64,000 bases of DNA from Chlamydiota bacterium. GTDB lineage: Bacteria > Chlamydiota > Chlamydiia > Chlamydiales > JAAZZY01. Below, piece by piece: positions 25,786 through 34,391 of this stretch (position 1 is its first letter; each line of letters opens with the position of its first letter). Position numbers and translations under genes: made by a program. The stretch is taken from contig JAJACU010000010.1 in NCBI GenBank assembly GCA_022601345.1, positions 1-64,000 on the forward strand, in the 5' to 3' direction. The notes below the pieces were generated by a model. The model ran no database searches and was not told the DNA's origin. It was given only the letters and a program-made list of their open reading frames with translations.

Positions 25786-26682
25786 TTACGTCGCTGAGTA
25801 ATTGGTTAGAGTTTGATTTAAACCTTTAAACATTGTGACTGAAGCAGCAAATAATTTAGTCAGTGAATCAACCTTTTTTGTTGTTAAATTCAACTTTTCA
25901 ACATCTGCTTGGTTTTGGGTATTTAATGAACCCATTAGATCAGACATGTTTTTAAATATAGTCGTGACACCTGCAGGAGCCGCTCCACCGCCTGGACCTG
26001 TTAAATATTCTTGGACTTTTTGAAGATCGTCAGGGTTGCTCACCACATCCGACCAGCTTTTACACGCTCCTTTTGTAGCCTCTGAAATTATCTGATCTAA
26101 AGATCCACCAGGGCTAGCAAAAGCACTTAGTGATTTGATAAGTTCTGGGCCAAGCTTGGATCCATACTGCTTAATTAAGCTATTTAGGTCCTTTTGGGCA
26201 TCTGATATAGATTGAGCATCGTCTCCCTGCTCTGAAGGGCTTTTATTCGTCATCAAATCATTAACATCATCTTGAATAGTTTTCATGTCTTTAACAAACT
26301 TTTTAATGTTTGCCATAGAAACCCCTAGATTTGACATGATTTTAGCCAAGTATCCGTATGATCCACCACCACTCATCAGTAGAAGATAAAGAGCCATCAT
26401 AATAGGGTCATGTTTCAGAACATGGCGTCTCCAATCCTTCTCTGCTGTGGCTGCTGCTTTAGAAGTTGCAGAACTAGAGCTTGCTCCAACGCTTTGGGCT
26501 CCCCCTTTTCCATTTGTCGCACCAATCATTTTACATGCTTGAGATATTTGATTCATCTGATCAGCTAAAATTTGCTTATAACTCTGATCACTTTTCTTTG
26601 ATTTCTTAGAAGCAGAGCGATCTTGTTTAAGAGTGGCTGCCTGAGCCATCATATGAGGAGTTATTGCTGTATTATGATTCAT
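25786..26682 (-). CDS. Candidate T3SS substrate with shared C-terminal domain
   Basis: A 298-residue protein. Residues 7-17 (ITPHMMAQAAT) are a variant of the shared N-terminal motif, followed by a basic stretch. From about residue 85 to the end it is highly similar to the C-terminal ~210 residues of the neighbouring 581-residue protein (HDPIMMALYLLLMSGGGSYG ... KYLTGPGGGAAPAGVTT-type block ... coiled-coil end LNLTTKKVDSLTKLF). The domain begins with a hydrophobic helix and ends in a long amphipathic helix, a layout seen in extracellular T3SS filament, tip or translocator proteins. The function is not established. Confidence 0.6.
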   Translation of the reverse strand: MNHNTAITPHMMAQAATLKQDRSASKKSKKSDQSYKQILADQMNQISQACKMIGATNGKGGAQSVGASSSSATSKAAATAEKDWRRHVLKHDPIMMALYLLLMSGGGSYGYLAKIMSNLGVSMANIKKFVKDMKTIQDDVNDLMTNKSPSEQGDDAQSISDAQKDLNSLIKQYGSKLGPELIKSLSAFASPGGSLDQIISEATKGACKSWSDVVSNPDDLQKVQEYLTGPGGGAAPAGVTTIFKNMSDLMGSLNTQNQADVEKLNLTTKKVDSLTKLFAASVTMFKGLNQTLTNYSAT

Positions 26683-26730
26683 CTTTTACCTATTATTAAA
26701 TTTAATTATTAGTTTTATTGTACATGAAAC

Positions 26731-26759
26731 ATTATATCACAAATTAAATAAATTGTCAA
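26731..26759 (-). promoter_or_regulatory. Perfect sigma-70-type promoter, extended -10
   Basis: Minus strand: TTGACA (26754-26759), 17-nt spacer ending TGTGA, TATAAT (26731-26736), 49 nt from the start codon at 26682. Confidence 0.88.
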
Positions 26760-26790
26760 CATTTATTTACAAACACAGGACATAAAAAAA

Positions 26791-28536
26791 CTAAGTACTG
26801 GAATAGTTAGTTAAAGTTTGGTTTAAACCTTTATACATTGTTACAGATGCTGCAAATAATTTAGTCAATGAATCGACTTTTTTTGTTGTTAAGTTCAGCT
26901 TTTCAACATCTGCTTGATTCTGAGTATTAAGAGAGCCCATTAAATCAGACATGTTTTTAAATACAGTTGTGACACCTGCAGGAGCCGCCCCTCCACCAGG
27001 GCCTGTGAGATATTTTTGTATTGCTGCTACAGCATCAGAACTAGCTGATGCATCTTTCCAATTAGAGAGAGGGGTGCTCATTCCTTTGGTTGCCTCAGAA
27101 ACAACCTGGTCTAATGATCCACCTGAATTTGAAAAATTACTTAAAGACTGCCTTAACTCTGAACCAAGCTTAGACCCATAAGTTTTAATTAGGCCATTTA
27201 AATTGTTTTGAGCATCCCAAATGGCTCTTGCATCATCTTCCTGCATAGATACACTTTTATTCGACATTAAATCATTCATATCGTCTTGTATTGCCTTCAT
27301 ATCTGAAACAAACTTTTTAATATTAGCCATTGAAACACCAAGATTTGCCATGATTTTAGCTAAAAAACCATATGAGCCACTACCACTCATTAACAATACA
27401 TACATTGCCATCATAATAGGTTCATGGTGAATGACACTGTGCTCCCAGCTATGAAACACCGAATCGGAACTATGGCTCACTTTTGATGGAGCTTGACTTG
27501 CGCTGTCTTGGCCAACCTTGCCTGGGCCATCAGAAGTAGAGGCTTTCAACTGATTTGAACCCATAGCTTCAATAGCTTGACATCCTTGCTTGCAATCATC
27601 AGGAAAAGCCGTTTGCATTTTCTGAACAAATGCTAAAAATAACTTCTGAGGATCGTTTGCTCCAGAAGTTTGAGAGAAGTGTTGCACAAGCAACTTTGAT
27701 ATTTCCTTTTGACTAGAAGAGCTTTTTATTAATGGCTTAATGACTCTAGATAAAGTTTCCATTTGATGTTTAGCCCCTTTAGGAGCTGATTCCACAACGT
27801 TAACAACCTTTTGAATAGAGAACTTTCCTTTATTTAAGTCGCTCATCAGTTCGCTGTACTGTTGGTTCCAAACTTGGAAGGGTCCAAGTGTTGTAGCTAC
27901 CTGTTTTTGAAGCTTCTTAATATTAGGAATTTCATTGTGAGTGGTTACACAATTTTTATATGTTTTCAAAGTTGTATCCACAAGAGGGTGCTCAGAACCC
28001 ATCAATAAATTCAGACACATTTGAAGAACTGTTGTATTTTTTGACTGATGAGAAAGCTGCCTGTAAGCATTAGCCATTGATAGTGCAAAGCCTTTCTTAC
28101 TTGTTGCATCTGACAAACTAGAGGCAAATAATGACTGAAGGTCCTTTGATGCGAGCGCTTTGATTGCAGGAGAATCAATTTCAGAGCAATCCATCGTAGC
28201 TAAAAAAACTTTCTGGTAAAATTGATTTGGATGGGTCTCAAATTCTTTGCTTTGCATTGCTTGTACAAGATGACCTATACTTTGAGCCGGATCGGATTGA
28301 TTTGCCACGACAGGCCCAGTTGAGGCAACCCCCTTTGAACCGCTAACGGGTGTAACATCATGACAGGTGGAAACAAGAGTCATAAGTTGAGCCATAGTTT
28401 TATAGATCATTGCTACACCCGAAATGTCACTTTTCTTCTCAACTTTCTTATTCCGGATTCTTTGAAGTTCAGCTGGACTTAGCCTTTGATGACTTTTTTC
28501 TGGTTGCTTATCTGGCTGAATATTTGACTGGCCCAT
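26791..28536 (-). CDS. Large paralogue with the same C-terminal domain; candidate T3SS substrate
   Basis: A 581-residue protein. The N-terminal ~360 residues are helical and unrecognised (some pairs of helices resemble degenerate repeats). Residues ~370-581 are the domain shared with the 298-residue neighbour, about three-quarters identical by eye. It lacks the QAA N-terminal motif of the neighbours and starts MGQSNIQPDKQPEKSH. It is also the only gene of the block without a consensus promoter upstream. It looks like a fusion of a distinct N-terminal module to the shared domain. No signal peptide; no enzymatic motif. Confidence 0.58.
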   Translation of the reverse strand: MGQSNIQPDKQPEKSHQRLSPAELQRIRNKKVEKKSDISGVAMIYKTMAQLMTLVSTCHDVTPVSGSKGVASTGPVVANQSDPAQSIGHLVQAMQSKEFETHPNQFYQKVFLATMDCSEIDSPAIKALASKDLQSLFASSLSDATSKKGFALSMANAYRQLSHQSKNTTVLQMCLNLLMGSEHPLVDTTLKTYKNCVTTHNEIPNIKKLQKQVATTLGPFQVWNQQYSELMSDLNKGKFSIQKVVNVVESAPKGAKHQMETLSRVIKPLIKSSSSQKEISKLLVQHFSQTSGANDPQKLFLAFVQKMQTAFPDDCKQGCQAIEAMGSNQLKASTSDGPGKVGQDSASQAPSKVSHSSDSVFHSWEHSVIHHEPIMMAMYVLLMSGSGSYGFLAKIMANLGVSMANIKKFVSDMKAIQDDMNDLMSNKSVSMQEDDARAIWDAQNNLNGLIKTYGSKLGSELRQSLSNFSNSGGSLDQVVSEATKGMSTPLSNWKDASASSDAVAAIQKYLTGPGGGAAPAGVTTVFKNMSDLMGSLNTQNQADVEKLNLTTKKVDSLTKLFAASVTMYKGLNQTLTNYSST

Positions 28537-28690
28537 AAAAACTCTTAACTCTTATTGATAGTACAAGCAATAAGAGAAAAATAAATTTTAAACAAGGTAA
28601 ATTCAAGAAAGCACCGAAGGTTAATAATGCCAAAAAGGTCACTTAAACATCATAACTAAAGTAAATGATAATCGTTTCAGAACAGATTCT

Positions 28691-29398
28691 TTATTCTATA
28701 GCTTCTTCAGAATCTCTAAGGCGATAGCCAATACCACGAACAGTTTCAATCCAATTAAATTTTGGCCCTAATTTTTTTCGAAGCGCAGCAATATGAACAT
28801 CAACATTACGATCTACAATAAACGAATCATCATTTTGGATGTCGTCTAAAAGCTGATTCCTAGTTAACACTCTACCTTGGTTTTCCAGAAGCCTTTTAAG
28901 GATATTAAATTCTGAAAGTGTAAGAGTTATATATTCGTCAGCACCTCGACGAAGTAGATAACGATCTGTTTCTAGTGTAAACTCACCAAAGCCCATTGCC
29001 TTGCCCGTCTTTTGCCCTGCAACTCCGCGCCTTAAAACAGCTTTAACTCTTGAAAAGAGCACTTTAGGTGAGAACGGCTTAGCTACGTAATCATCTGCAC
29101 CAAGCTCTAGCCCCAAAACCATATCCAGTTCATCGCTTTTAGCAGAAATAATGATAATAGGAATTTTTTTTAGCTCAGGGTTTGCTTTCATTCGCCTGCA
29201 AACATCAAACCCGTTTAGACCCGGGAGCATAATATCCAAGACGACTAACTCAGGCTTTTCTCTCTCGATTGCTTTTAAACCGTTAATCCCATCTGTTTCT
29301 ACATGTAGGTTGTATCCAGAGATGTCAGCTTGAAGCTTAATTAGCGCCGCTATATCCTCTTCATCCTCTAGTAGGATAACTCTTTTCTTTTGGGCCAT
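28691..29398 (-). CDS. OmpR/PhoB-type response regulator
   Basis: A two-domain regulator of about 235 residues from the ATG at 29398 (an in-frame TTG at 29422 would add 8 residues; the ATG gives the normal family start MAQKKRVILLEDEED). The receiver has the acidic pair E11/D12, phosphoacceptor Asp55 (LVVLDIMLPG), Ser84 and Lys106 (YVAKPFS), so phosphorylation should be possible. The C-terminal winged helix ends with the typical VRGIGYRL. No histidine kinase is adjacent. The chlamydial ChxR relative has lost phosphorylation; this protein has not lost the key residues. Confidence 0.9.
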   Translation of the reverse strand: MAQKKRVILLEDEEDIAALIKLQADISGYNLHVETDGINGLKAIEREKPELVVLDIMLPGLNGFDVCRRMKANPELKKIPIIIISAKSDELDMVLGLELGADDYVAKPFSPKVLFSRVKAVLRRGVAGQKTGKAMGFGEFTLETDRYLLRRGADEYITLTLSEFNILKRLLENQGRVLTRNQLLDDIQNDDSFIVDRNVDVHIAALRKKLGPKFNWIETVRGIGYRLRDSEEAIE

Positions 29399-29529
29399 AA
29401 AACTCGGTTCTCTCTTTTTCAAATTGCATTAAATCAAAAGTTCATAAAATATATCCAGTATTTTTAAAACTAATTTTGCTTTTGTTATATCATTGCATAA
29501 TTTTCTAAAGTTTGTAAGAGTGCCAAAGT

Positions 29530-31026
29530 ATGAAATATATTAAACCCGTTCTCCTTACCCTTTTTGTTTTAACCCTAACTTTATGTGGTTATATTTACTA
29601 TAAATTTGATGCAAAATACGCTTCAAACCAAGCCTATATTGCCTTTAAAGATAATGATCTTGAAAAATCTAGCTCTCACATTGCAGCTCTCAACAAGAAA
29701 AGCAACCCAACCTATTACCTTTATCAAGGGTATGTAGATCTTGAACAAAAAAAATACCATGAAGCTCAAACATCTTTTAAAAAAGCTAAGCTCCTTACAA
29801 AAAACAACGATCTCAAGCCTGAAATTTCAGGAGCCCTTTTCCTTTCGGCCTTTCTTTTAAATGACTTTCAATCTCTTGAAAACTTTCTCAACCAAGATAA
29901 GTCCAACTCTTCAGTTAGACAACTGTTTGAAGGTATTTTGCAATACCACAAATCAGACTTTGAAAACTCTAAGAAATCTTTACAAAATCTCAGCAATCCC
30001 TTGTCTGAAAGCAAATGGCTTCAAACAGAATTAGAGCGCCATATTAACACTGAGAAACTGACATACTATCTTAGCCACAGCATGATTGAAAGTGGTCAAG
30101 CACACAAAGCAAGACAACACTTAGAATCCTTTATTGAGTCAACCCATTCAAAAGAGCCCTCTCTTTACTACCTAATTGGGCTAAGTTTTTTAAAAGAGGC
30201 AGAAAACAAGCCCCTTTCAAACACTATTCCCTACTATCAAACCGCCTTTCAATATTTCAGACAAATTCCATTTTCTCAAACAACTTACTTCGAATACAAA
30301 GCCAATGTTGTCTCTTACTATGAAAAACTAATCGGTTCCATTCTTGAAGAATCTATTTATCAAGAGCTGGGTTGTTTTTTAGATATATTAGGGTATTTTG
30401 ATGCCAAAGTTAGCAACATCGCCGATTTATTTCTTACCCACATAAAAAAAGAAGTAGGCCTAGAAAACAAAGCTAAACTGTTTGAGCTCTCTTGCCAAAC
30501 TTTGGCATACTGCCATAACAGTTCTTTTAAAGAGAAACTCTCGGCTTCTTTTTATTTCTACATCCAAAATTTAGTTAGAGAGCGCCAAATAGACTCTGCA
30601 AAAAAAGCATGGCCCATTTACAGTCAAATTTCTGCTCAGCCAGAAGAAGATCAAATCGCGCTATCTCAATCCGTATACGAAGAATTAGAAAAAGAACTTG
30701 ATGTAGATGAGTTCAATCTTGAAAAATCACAAGAGCTGCTTGAAATGCTTGGAGCCTTCAACCTTTCTTACAAACAAAAATTCGAACTTTTAGAAGCATT
30801 AAGCCCAAAAATTGAACAAATGTGGATCAGCTCGGGTCAAAAAGCTTGGCTTTTTTCAAAATCTTTGGATGAACTAATTTTTTCAGATAACTCTGTTGAT
30901 TTTCACAAAAAAATGAACTCTCTATTAGAACAGTTTCAAAGTGAAGTTGATCTAAAAGAGTACTCTTTTAAAAATCCTTTAAAAGAAGCAAACCAATACT
31001 TTCAATGCGTAGAAAACAAAGAATAA
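29530..31026 (+). CDS. Membrane-anchored TPR protein
   Basis: A 498-residue protein with an N-terminal hydrophobic segment (LLTLFVLTLTLCGYIYY, about residues 8-24) and TPR-like helical repeats, clearest at about 30-90 (AYIAFKDNDLEKSS, GYVDLEQKKYHEAQTSF) and again around 190-225. It is probably anchored in the inner membrane with a periplasmic scaffold domain. It is followed 3 nt later by a second TPR membrane protein, so the two likely form a complex. No specific function is recognised. Confidence 0.75.
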   Translation: MKYIKPVLLTLFVLTLTLCGYIYYKFDAKYASNQAYIAFKDNDLEKSSSHIAALNKKSNPTYYLYQGYVDLEQKKYHEAQTSFKKAKLLTKNNDLKPEISGALFLSAFLLNDFQSLENFLNQDKSNSSVRQLFEGILQYHKSDFENSKKSLQNLSNPLSESKWLQTELERHINTEKLTYYLSHSMIESGQAHKARQHLESFIESTHSKEPSLYYLIGLSFLKEAENKPLSNTIPYYQTAFQYFRQIPFSQTTYFEYKANVVSYYEKLIGSILEESIYQELGCFLDILGYFDAKVSNIADLFLTHIKKEVGLENKAKLFELSCQTLAYCHNSSFKEKLSASFYFYIQNLVRERQIDSAKKAWPIYSQISAQPEEDQIALSQSVYEELEKELDVDEFNLEKSQELLEMLGAFNLSYKQKFELLEALSPKIEQMWISSGQKAWLFSKSLDELIFSDNSVDFHKKMNSLLEQFQSEVDLKEYSFKNPLKEANQYFQCVENKE

Positions 31027-31029
31027 ATC

Positions 31030-32070
31030 ATGACTACACTTTTTGAAACTCAGTCCAACACATGCAATGTTAACCAAGAAACTTCTATTTTAGGAGGGTT
31101 TCTACCTCAAATGCGCCACATATTAAAGCAGTACACTGTCTTTAATATAACATTTCTCTCTTTAGGTATTGTTGAAATTTTATGTTGCCTAATCTTTTTC
31201 AATTTGATGACTCATTCTCATCTAATAGCTATTACAATAGCCGTCTTTTTAATGACTCTTTTTAGCTATTTTACTCTTAAAATCTACTTCCAACATAAAA
31301 AACCACAAAGCTTGTTAAGCCTCTGCCGCAACTCTTTAAACAATCTCCAAAAAAAAACAGAGCAAATGAGCAACCCAACAGAGAAGTCTCTTTTTATAGC
31401 CTCATCACTAACACGTCTTGCAAACGCTCTAAAAGATTGCGAATATTCATTTTATCAACCTCCAAAGAGCTTAGAGAGTCTTCGTTTAAGCTTTGAAAAA
31501 GTGGGTTGTTGGCTCCATTGGAAAGATTTGCATCTGGTCAAAGAATGGCTTTATCTTCAAACAGTAGAAATTTATATCAACCTGATTAAAGAAGAACCCG
31601 ATCACTTGCAGTTTCATATGGCCCTAGCAAACACATATGTGATGTTTTCAGGAATCTACTCTCTTCCAAAAAATGAAGAAATTTCAGAAGTTGCTCGTTG
31701 GATCCCATCAGAAAAACAAACCGAAAAAATTAAAGCTAAATTTACTCAATGTGCAAAGAGAGCTATTGAAGAATTTAAAATTTTAAACGATTACAATCCT
31801 GAAGATCCTTGGGTTTACACACAGCTTGCCTACAGCTACCATGACCTTCAGATGCCTCAAGAAGAAATCAAGGCCTATGAAAAGATTATAGAGCTAGCTC
31901 CTGAGGATTATGATTCATATTACAAGTTAGGAACTCTTTACTTCCAGCAAGGGCAAATAGCCAAAGGTTTGAAGATTTATGAGCAGCTCAAATACAACCA
32001 CTCACATAAAGCTACAAACCTTATCAAACACTATGGCTCTTTTACTGAATTGTTTTCTCTAATTGAATAA
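31030..32070 (+). CDS. TPR protein with N-terminal membrane hairpin
   Basis: A 346-residue protein with two adjacent hydrophobic segments (about residues 38-60 and 65-87) and a C-terminal TPR region with a well-formed repeat (EDPWVYTQLAYSYHDLQMPQ and DYDSYYKLGTLYFQQGQ). It is transcribed with the preceding TPR gene (3-nt gap). Its last codons and stop run directly into the decayed transporter copy; the ~25 bp around the stop match the end of the ankyrin gene at 34391. Confidence 0.75.
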   Translation: MTTLFETQSNTCNVNQETSILGGFLPQMRHILKQYTVFNITFLSLGIVEILCCLIFFNLMTHSHLIAITIAVFLMTLFSYFTLKIYFQHKKPQSLLSLCRNSLNNLQKKTEQMSNPTEKSLFIASSLTRLANALKDCEYSFYQPPKSLESLRLSFEKVGCWLHWKDLHLVKEWLYLQTVEIYINLIKEEPDHLQFHMALANTYVMFSGIYSLPKNEEISEVARWIPSEKQTEKIKAKFTQCAKRAIEEFKILNDYNPEDPWVYTQLAYSYHDLQMPQEEIKAYEKIIELAPEDYDSYYKLGTLYFQQGQIAKGLKIYEQLKYNHSHKATNLIKHYGSFTELFSLIE

Positions 32071-32285
32071 AAGAAAACCTTCCAATCCATGGTTTCTACA
32101 AAAAGTAGAGATTCCATTCCACCACTGATAAGAATGTTCAAAGGCTACACCAAAAAATAACACCCTAATAACAGCAAAGCTGTTTAAAAATACTTTAAGA
32201 ATCTCCCTGCATCTACATTTCTTCTCATAAAAAGACTATTTAATGCACACAAGCCTGCAGCTGCAAAAGCAAGCGTTCAAGCCAT
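32071..32285 (-). pseudogene. Decayed copy of the DMT transporter gene
   Basis: About 215 bp that align in three blocks with the intact 921-bp transporter gene at 34392-35312 on the same strand: its 3' end (about 32071-32100), an internal part around the PGSR-distant WWNGMG region (about 32110-32195) and its 5' end (about 32200-32285). The original ATG is at 32285 but codon 3 is TGA, and about 700 bp are deleted. It is therefore a pseudogene, and with the intact copy forms direct repeats around the ankyrin gene. Confidence 0.85.
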
Positions 32286-32435
32286 TGCCAGATCTCCAGT
32301 AATTTGGTTTCGTTTAAATATAGAAAATAAATTAAAGTTTACTCATTAATCAAAGGGTGAGAAATATATGATTGACAAAATAATCCTAGAGCCTTAACAT
32401 TAAGCCAATTAACCTAAAACATCTACCTGTTTTCA
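32286..32435 (+). promoter_or_regulatory. Upstream region and promoter of the ankyrin gene
   Basis: The left part is still similar to the DNA upstream of the intact transporter gene. The right part carries a good promoter: TTGACA (32372-32377), 17-nt spacer, TAACAT (32395-32400), 35 nt before the ATG at 32436. The TAACAT -10 resembles that of the zinc-finger genes. No clear ribosome-binding site precedes the ATG. Confidence 0.6.
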
Positions 32436-34391
32436 ATGAATTACGTTGCTCTACCACACCCTCCACTCTCCCAGTCTTATGGACTCTTTCCACAAGCAGG
32501 AGCTTCAATACAAGCTCCTTTATTCTTGGGAGAGTTGAAAATTCCTAATTTACAAAGTCTTTTTTCTAGAGTTATTGCACAAGTCACAAGCGCTACTCAA
32601 ACATTAGAACTCTACTCAAAACCCCCTGAATGGACTAACCTAGATAAACAAGCTTGCGCAATTCAAAAAAATGAAGCTCATCATGAGATGCATTCATTTA
32701 TCACTGGAAGATATACTCTCAATGAAGTTTGGAGAATTGATCGAAAAACTCCAAGAATTCCAATCAAACAATTTGCGGTAAAAACAAATAAAGAATCATC
32801 TCCATCTTCCCCTACTGTTCCTAAGAAAATCGTAGAACCAGATCTTTTAGCTGACCCGGGTCATTACGAAAAAAAAATAAACGCTGGAGAGATGACTTGT
32901 TTAGATCTTGCTCAAAAAATGGAAAGTACAAAGTTCTTTACATGTTGTCCAAACCCAGAAACAGTTCCTCCCCTCCAAACATTAGCACTCTTTACAACGA
33001 TCCTTCGTCTTACAATGGCATATCTAAAAAAGCATGAGGGTGAATTAGACCAAGAAAACATTAATGCCATATTTAAAATAGTAAGGCGTGCAATACATCT
33101 AAATTGCTCCAACGTGTTCAATCAGTTTATTCAACTAATTCCTAATACGGCTAAGGATAAGGAATCTGAGGGAGACAACCTAGCTCACTTAGCTACAAGG
33201 ACTGGAAAATTAGAAGCATTAAAATGGGTTCACGAAAACTACCCTGATCTAATGGCTGCCTGCAATAATATAAGAGAAAATATTGCTCACCTAGCTACAT
33301 GGAGTCGCCAATTAGAAGTATTAAAATGGATTTGTGAAAACTACCCTCATCTAATGACTGACTGCAATTATAAAGGAGAAAACATTGCATTTTATGCTGC
33401 AATAAACGGCCACTATAAAATATTAGAATGGATTCAAGAAAACTGCCCCTATCTATATCTAATGATTGTCAACAATTATAAAGGAGAAAACATTGCTCAC
33501 ATAGCTTCAAGGGCTGGCAAATTAGAAGTATTAAAATGGATTTGTGAAAACAAGGCTGAGCTCATAACTGCAACAGATTGGTTTGGCAATAACATTGCTC
33601 ATTTTGCAATACAAAATGATGACCGACAAATGCTGCAATGGATTCACAAAAACTACCCTCATCTAATGATTGTCAACAATTATAAAGGAGAAAACATTGC
33701 TCGCCTAGCTACAATGACTGGCAAATTAAAAGTATTAAAATGGATTCACAAAAACTACCCTCATCTAATGATTGTCAACAATTATAAAGGAGAAAACATT
33801 GCTCACCTAGCTACAATGACTGGCAAATTAAAAGTATTAAAATGGATTCACGAAAACTACCCTGATCTAATGACTCATGCAGATAGTCTTGGCAATAACA
33901 TTGCTCATTTTGCAATACGAAGTGGGGACCGACAAATGCTGCAATGGATTCAAGAAAACTACCCTGATCTAATGACTCATGCAGATAGTCTTGGCAATAA
34001 CATTGCTCACCTAGCTACATGGAGTCGCCAATTAGAAGTATTAAAATGGGTTCACGAAAACTACCCTCATCTAATGACTGCCCAAAATCGTCAGGGAGGA
34101 AACATTGCTCACCTAGCTACATGGAGTCGCCAATTAGAAGTATTAAAATGGATTCACGAAAACTACCCTGATCTAATGACTGAAGGAAAAAGCATTGTTC
34201 ATCTTGCAATACAAAATGATGACCTACAAATGCTGCAATGGATTCATGAAAACTGTCCTCAACTCATGAACGTTAGAAAAGAAGGAAGAACTTTTGTTAA
34301 TTTTGCTACACACTTTAGGCAAAAAAAAGTACTCGAATGGCTCAAAAGCATAATTGTTGACGACTCTTTTTCTGATTCTTCCCCTAATTGA
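32436..34391 (+). CDS. Ankyrin-repeat protein, effector candidate
   Basis: A 651-residue protein. Residues 1-230 are non-repetitive, with a Pro/Ser-rich part and no signal peptide. From about 238 to 640 there are roughly a dozen ankyrin-type repeats of 33-34 residues with the consensus GxNIAHLAT-x2-(G/R)-x-LE(V/M)LKWIHENYPxLM. Several neighbouring repeats are almost identical in DNA, showing recent internal duplication. Ankyrin arrays mediate protein-protein binding and are common in host-targeted proteins of amoeba-associated bacteria. Export by the T3SS is an inference. The gene lies between a transporter pseudogene and the intact transporter. Confidence 0.85.
   Translation: MNYVALPHPPLSQSYGLFPQAGASIQAPLFLGELKIPNLQSLFSRVIAQVTSATQTLELYSKPPEWTNLDKQACAIQKNEAHHEMHSFITGRYTLNEVWRIDRKTPRIPIKQFAVKTNKESSPSSPTVPKKIVEPDLLADPGHYEKKINAGEMTCLDLAQKMESTKFFTCCPNPETVPPLQTLALFTTILRLTMAYLKKHEGELDQENINAIFKIVRRAIHLNCSNVFNQFIQLIPNTAKDKESEGDNLAHLATRTGKLEALKWVHENYPDLMAACNNIRENIAHLATWSRQLEVLKWICENYPHLMTDCNYKGENIAFYAAINGHYKILEWIQENCPYLYLMIVNNYKGENIAHIASRAGKLEVLKWICENKAELITATDWFGNNIAHFAIQNDDRQMLQWIHKNYPHLMIVNNYKGENIARLATMTGKLKVLKWIHKNYPHLMIVNNYKGENIAHLATMTGKLKVLKWIHENYPDLMTHADSLGNNIAHFAIRSGDRQMLQWIQENYPDLMTHADSLGNNIAHLATWSRQLEVLKWVHENYPHLMTAQNRQGGNIAHLATWSRQLEVLKWIHENYPDLMTEGKSIVHLAIQNDDLQMLQWIHENCPQLMNVRKEGRTFVNFATHFRQKKVLEWLKSIIVDDSFSDSSPN
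33180..34350 (+). repeat. Tandem ~102-bp repeats coding ankyrin units
   Basis: Near-identical DNA repeats of about 99-102 bp. For example, blocks containing ATTGTCAACAATTATAAAGG occur at about 33467, 33668 and 33773, and CATGCAGATAGTCTTGGCAA at about 33878 and 33977. Such arrays change copy number by slippage or unequal recombination. Confidence 0.85.

Noticed and set aside
28537-28690. A sixth consensus promoter upstream of the 581-residue protein
   Set aside because: The region was searched for TTGACA-N17-TATAAT on the minus strand; only a TACTAT without a proper -35 was seen.
33180-34350. CRISPR-like repeat array
   Set aside because: The periodic repeats are coding, about 100 bp long, and translate to ankyrin units without unique spacers. 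No cas genes are present.
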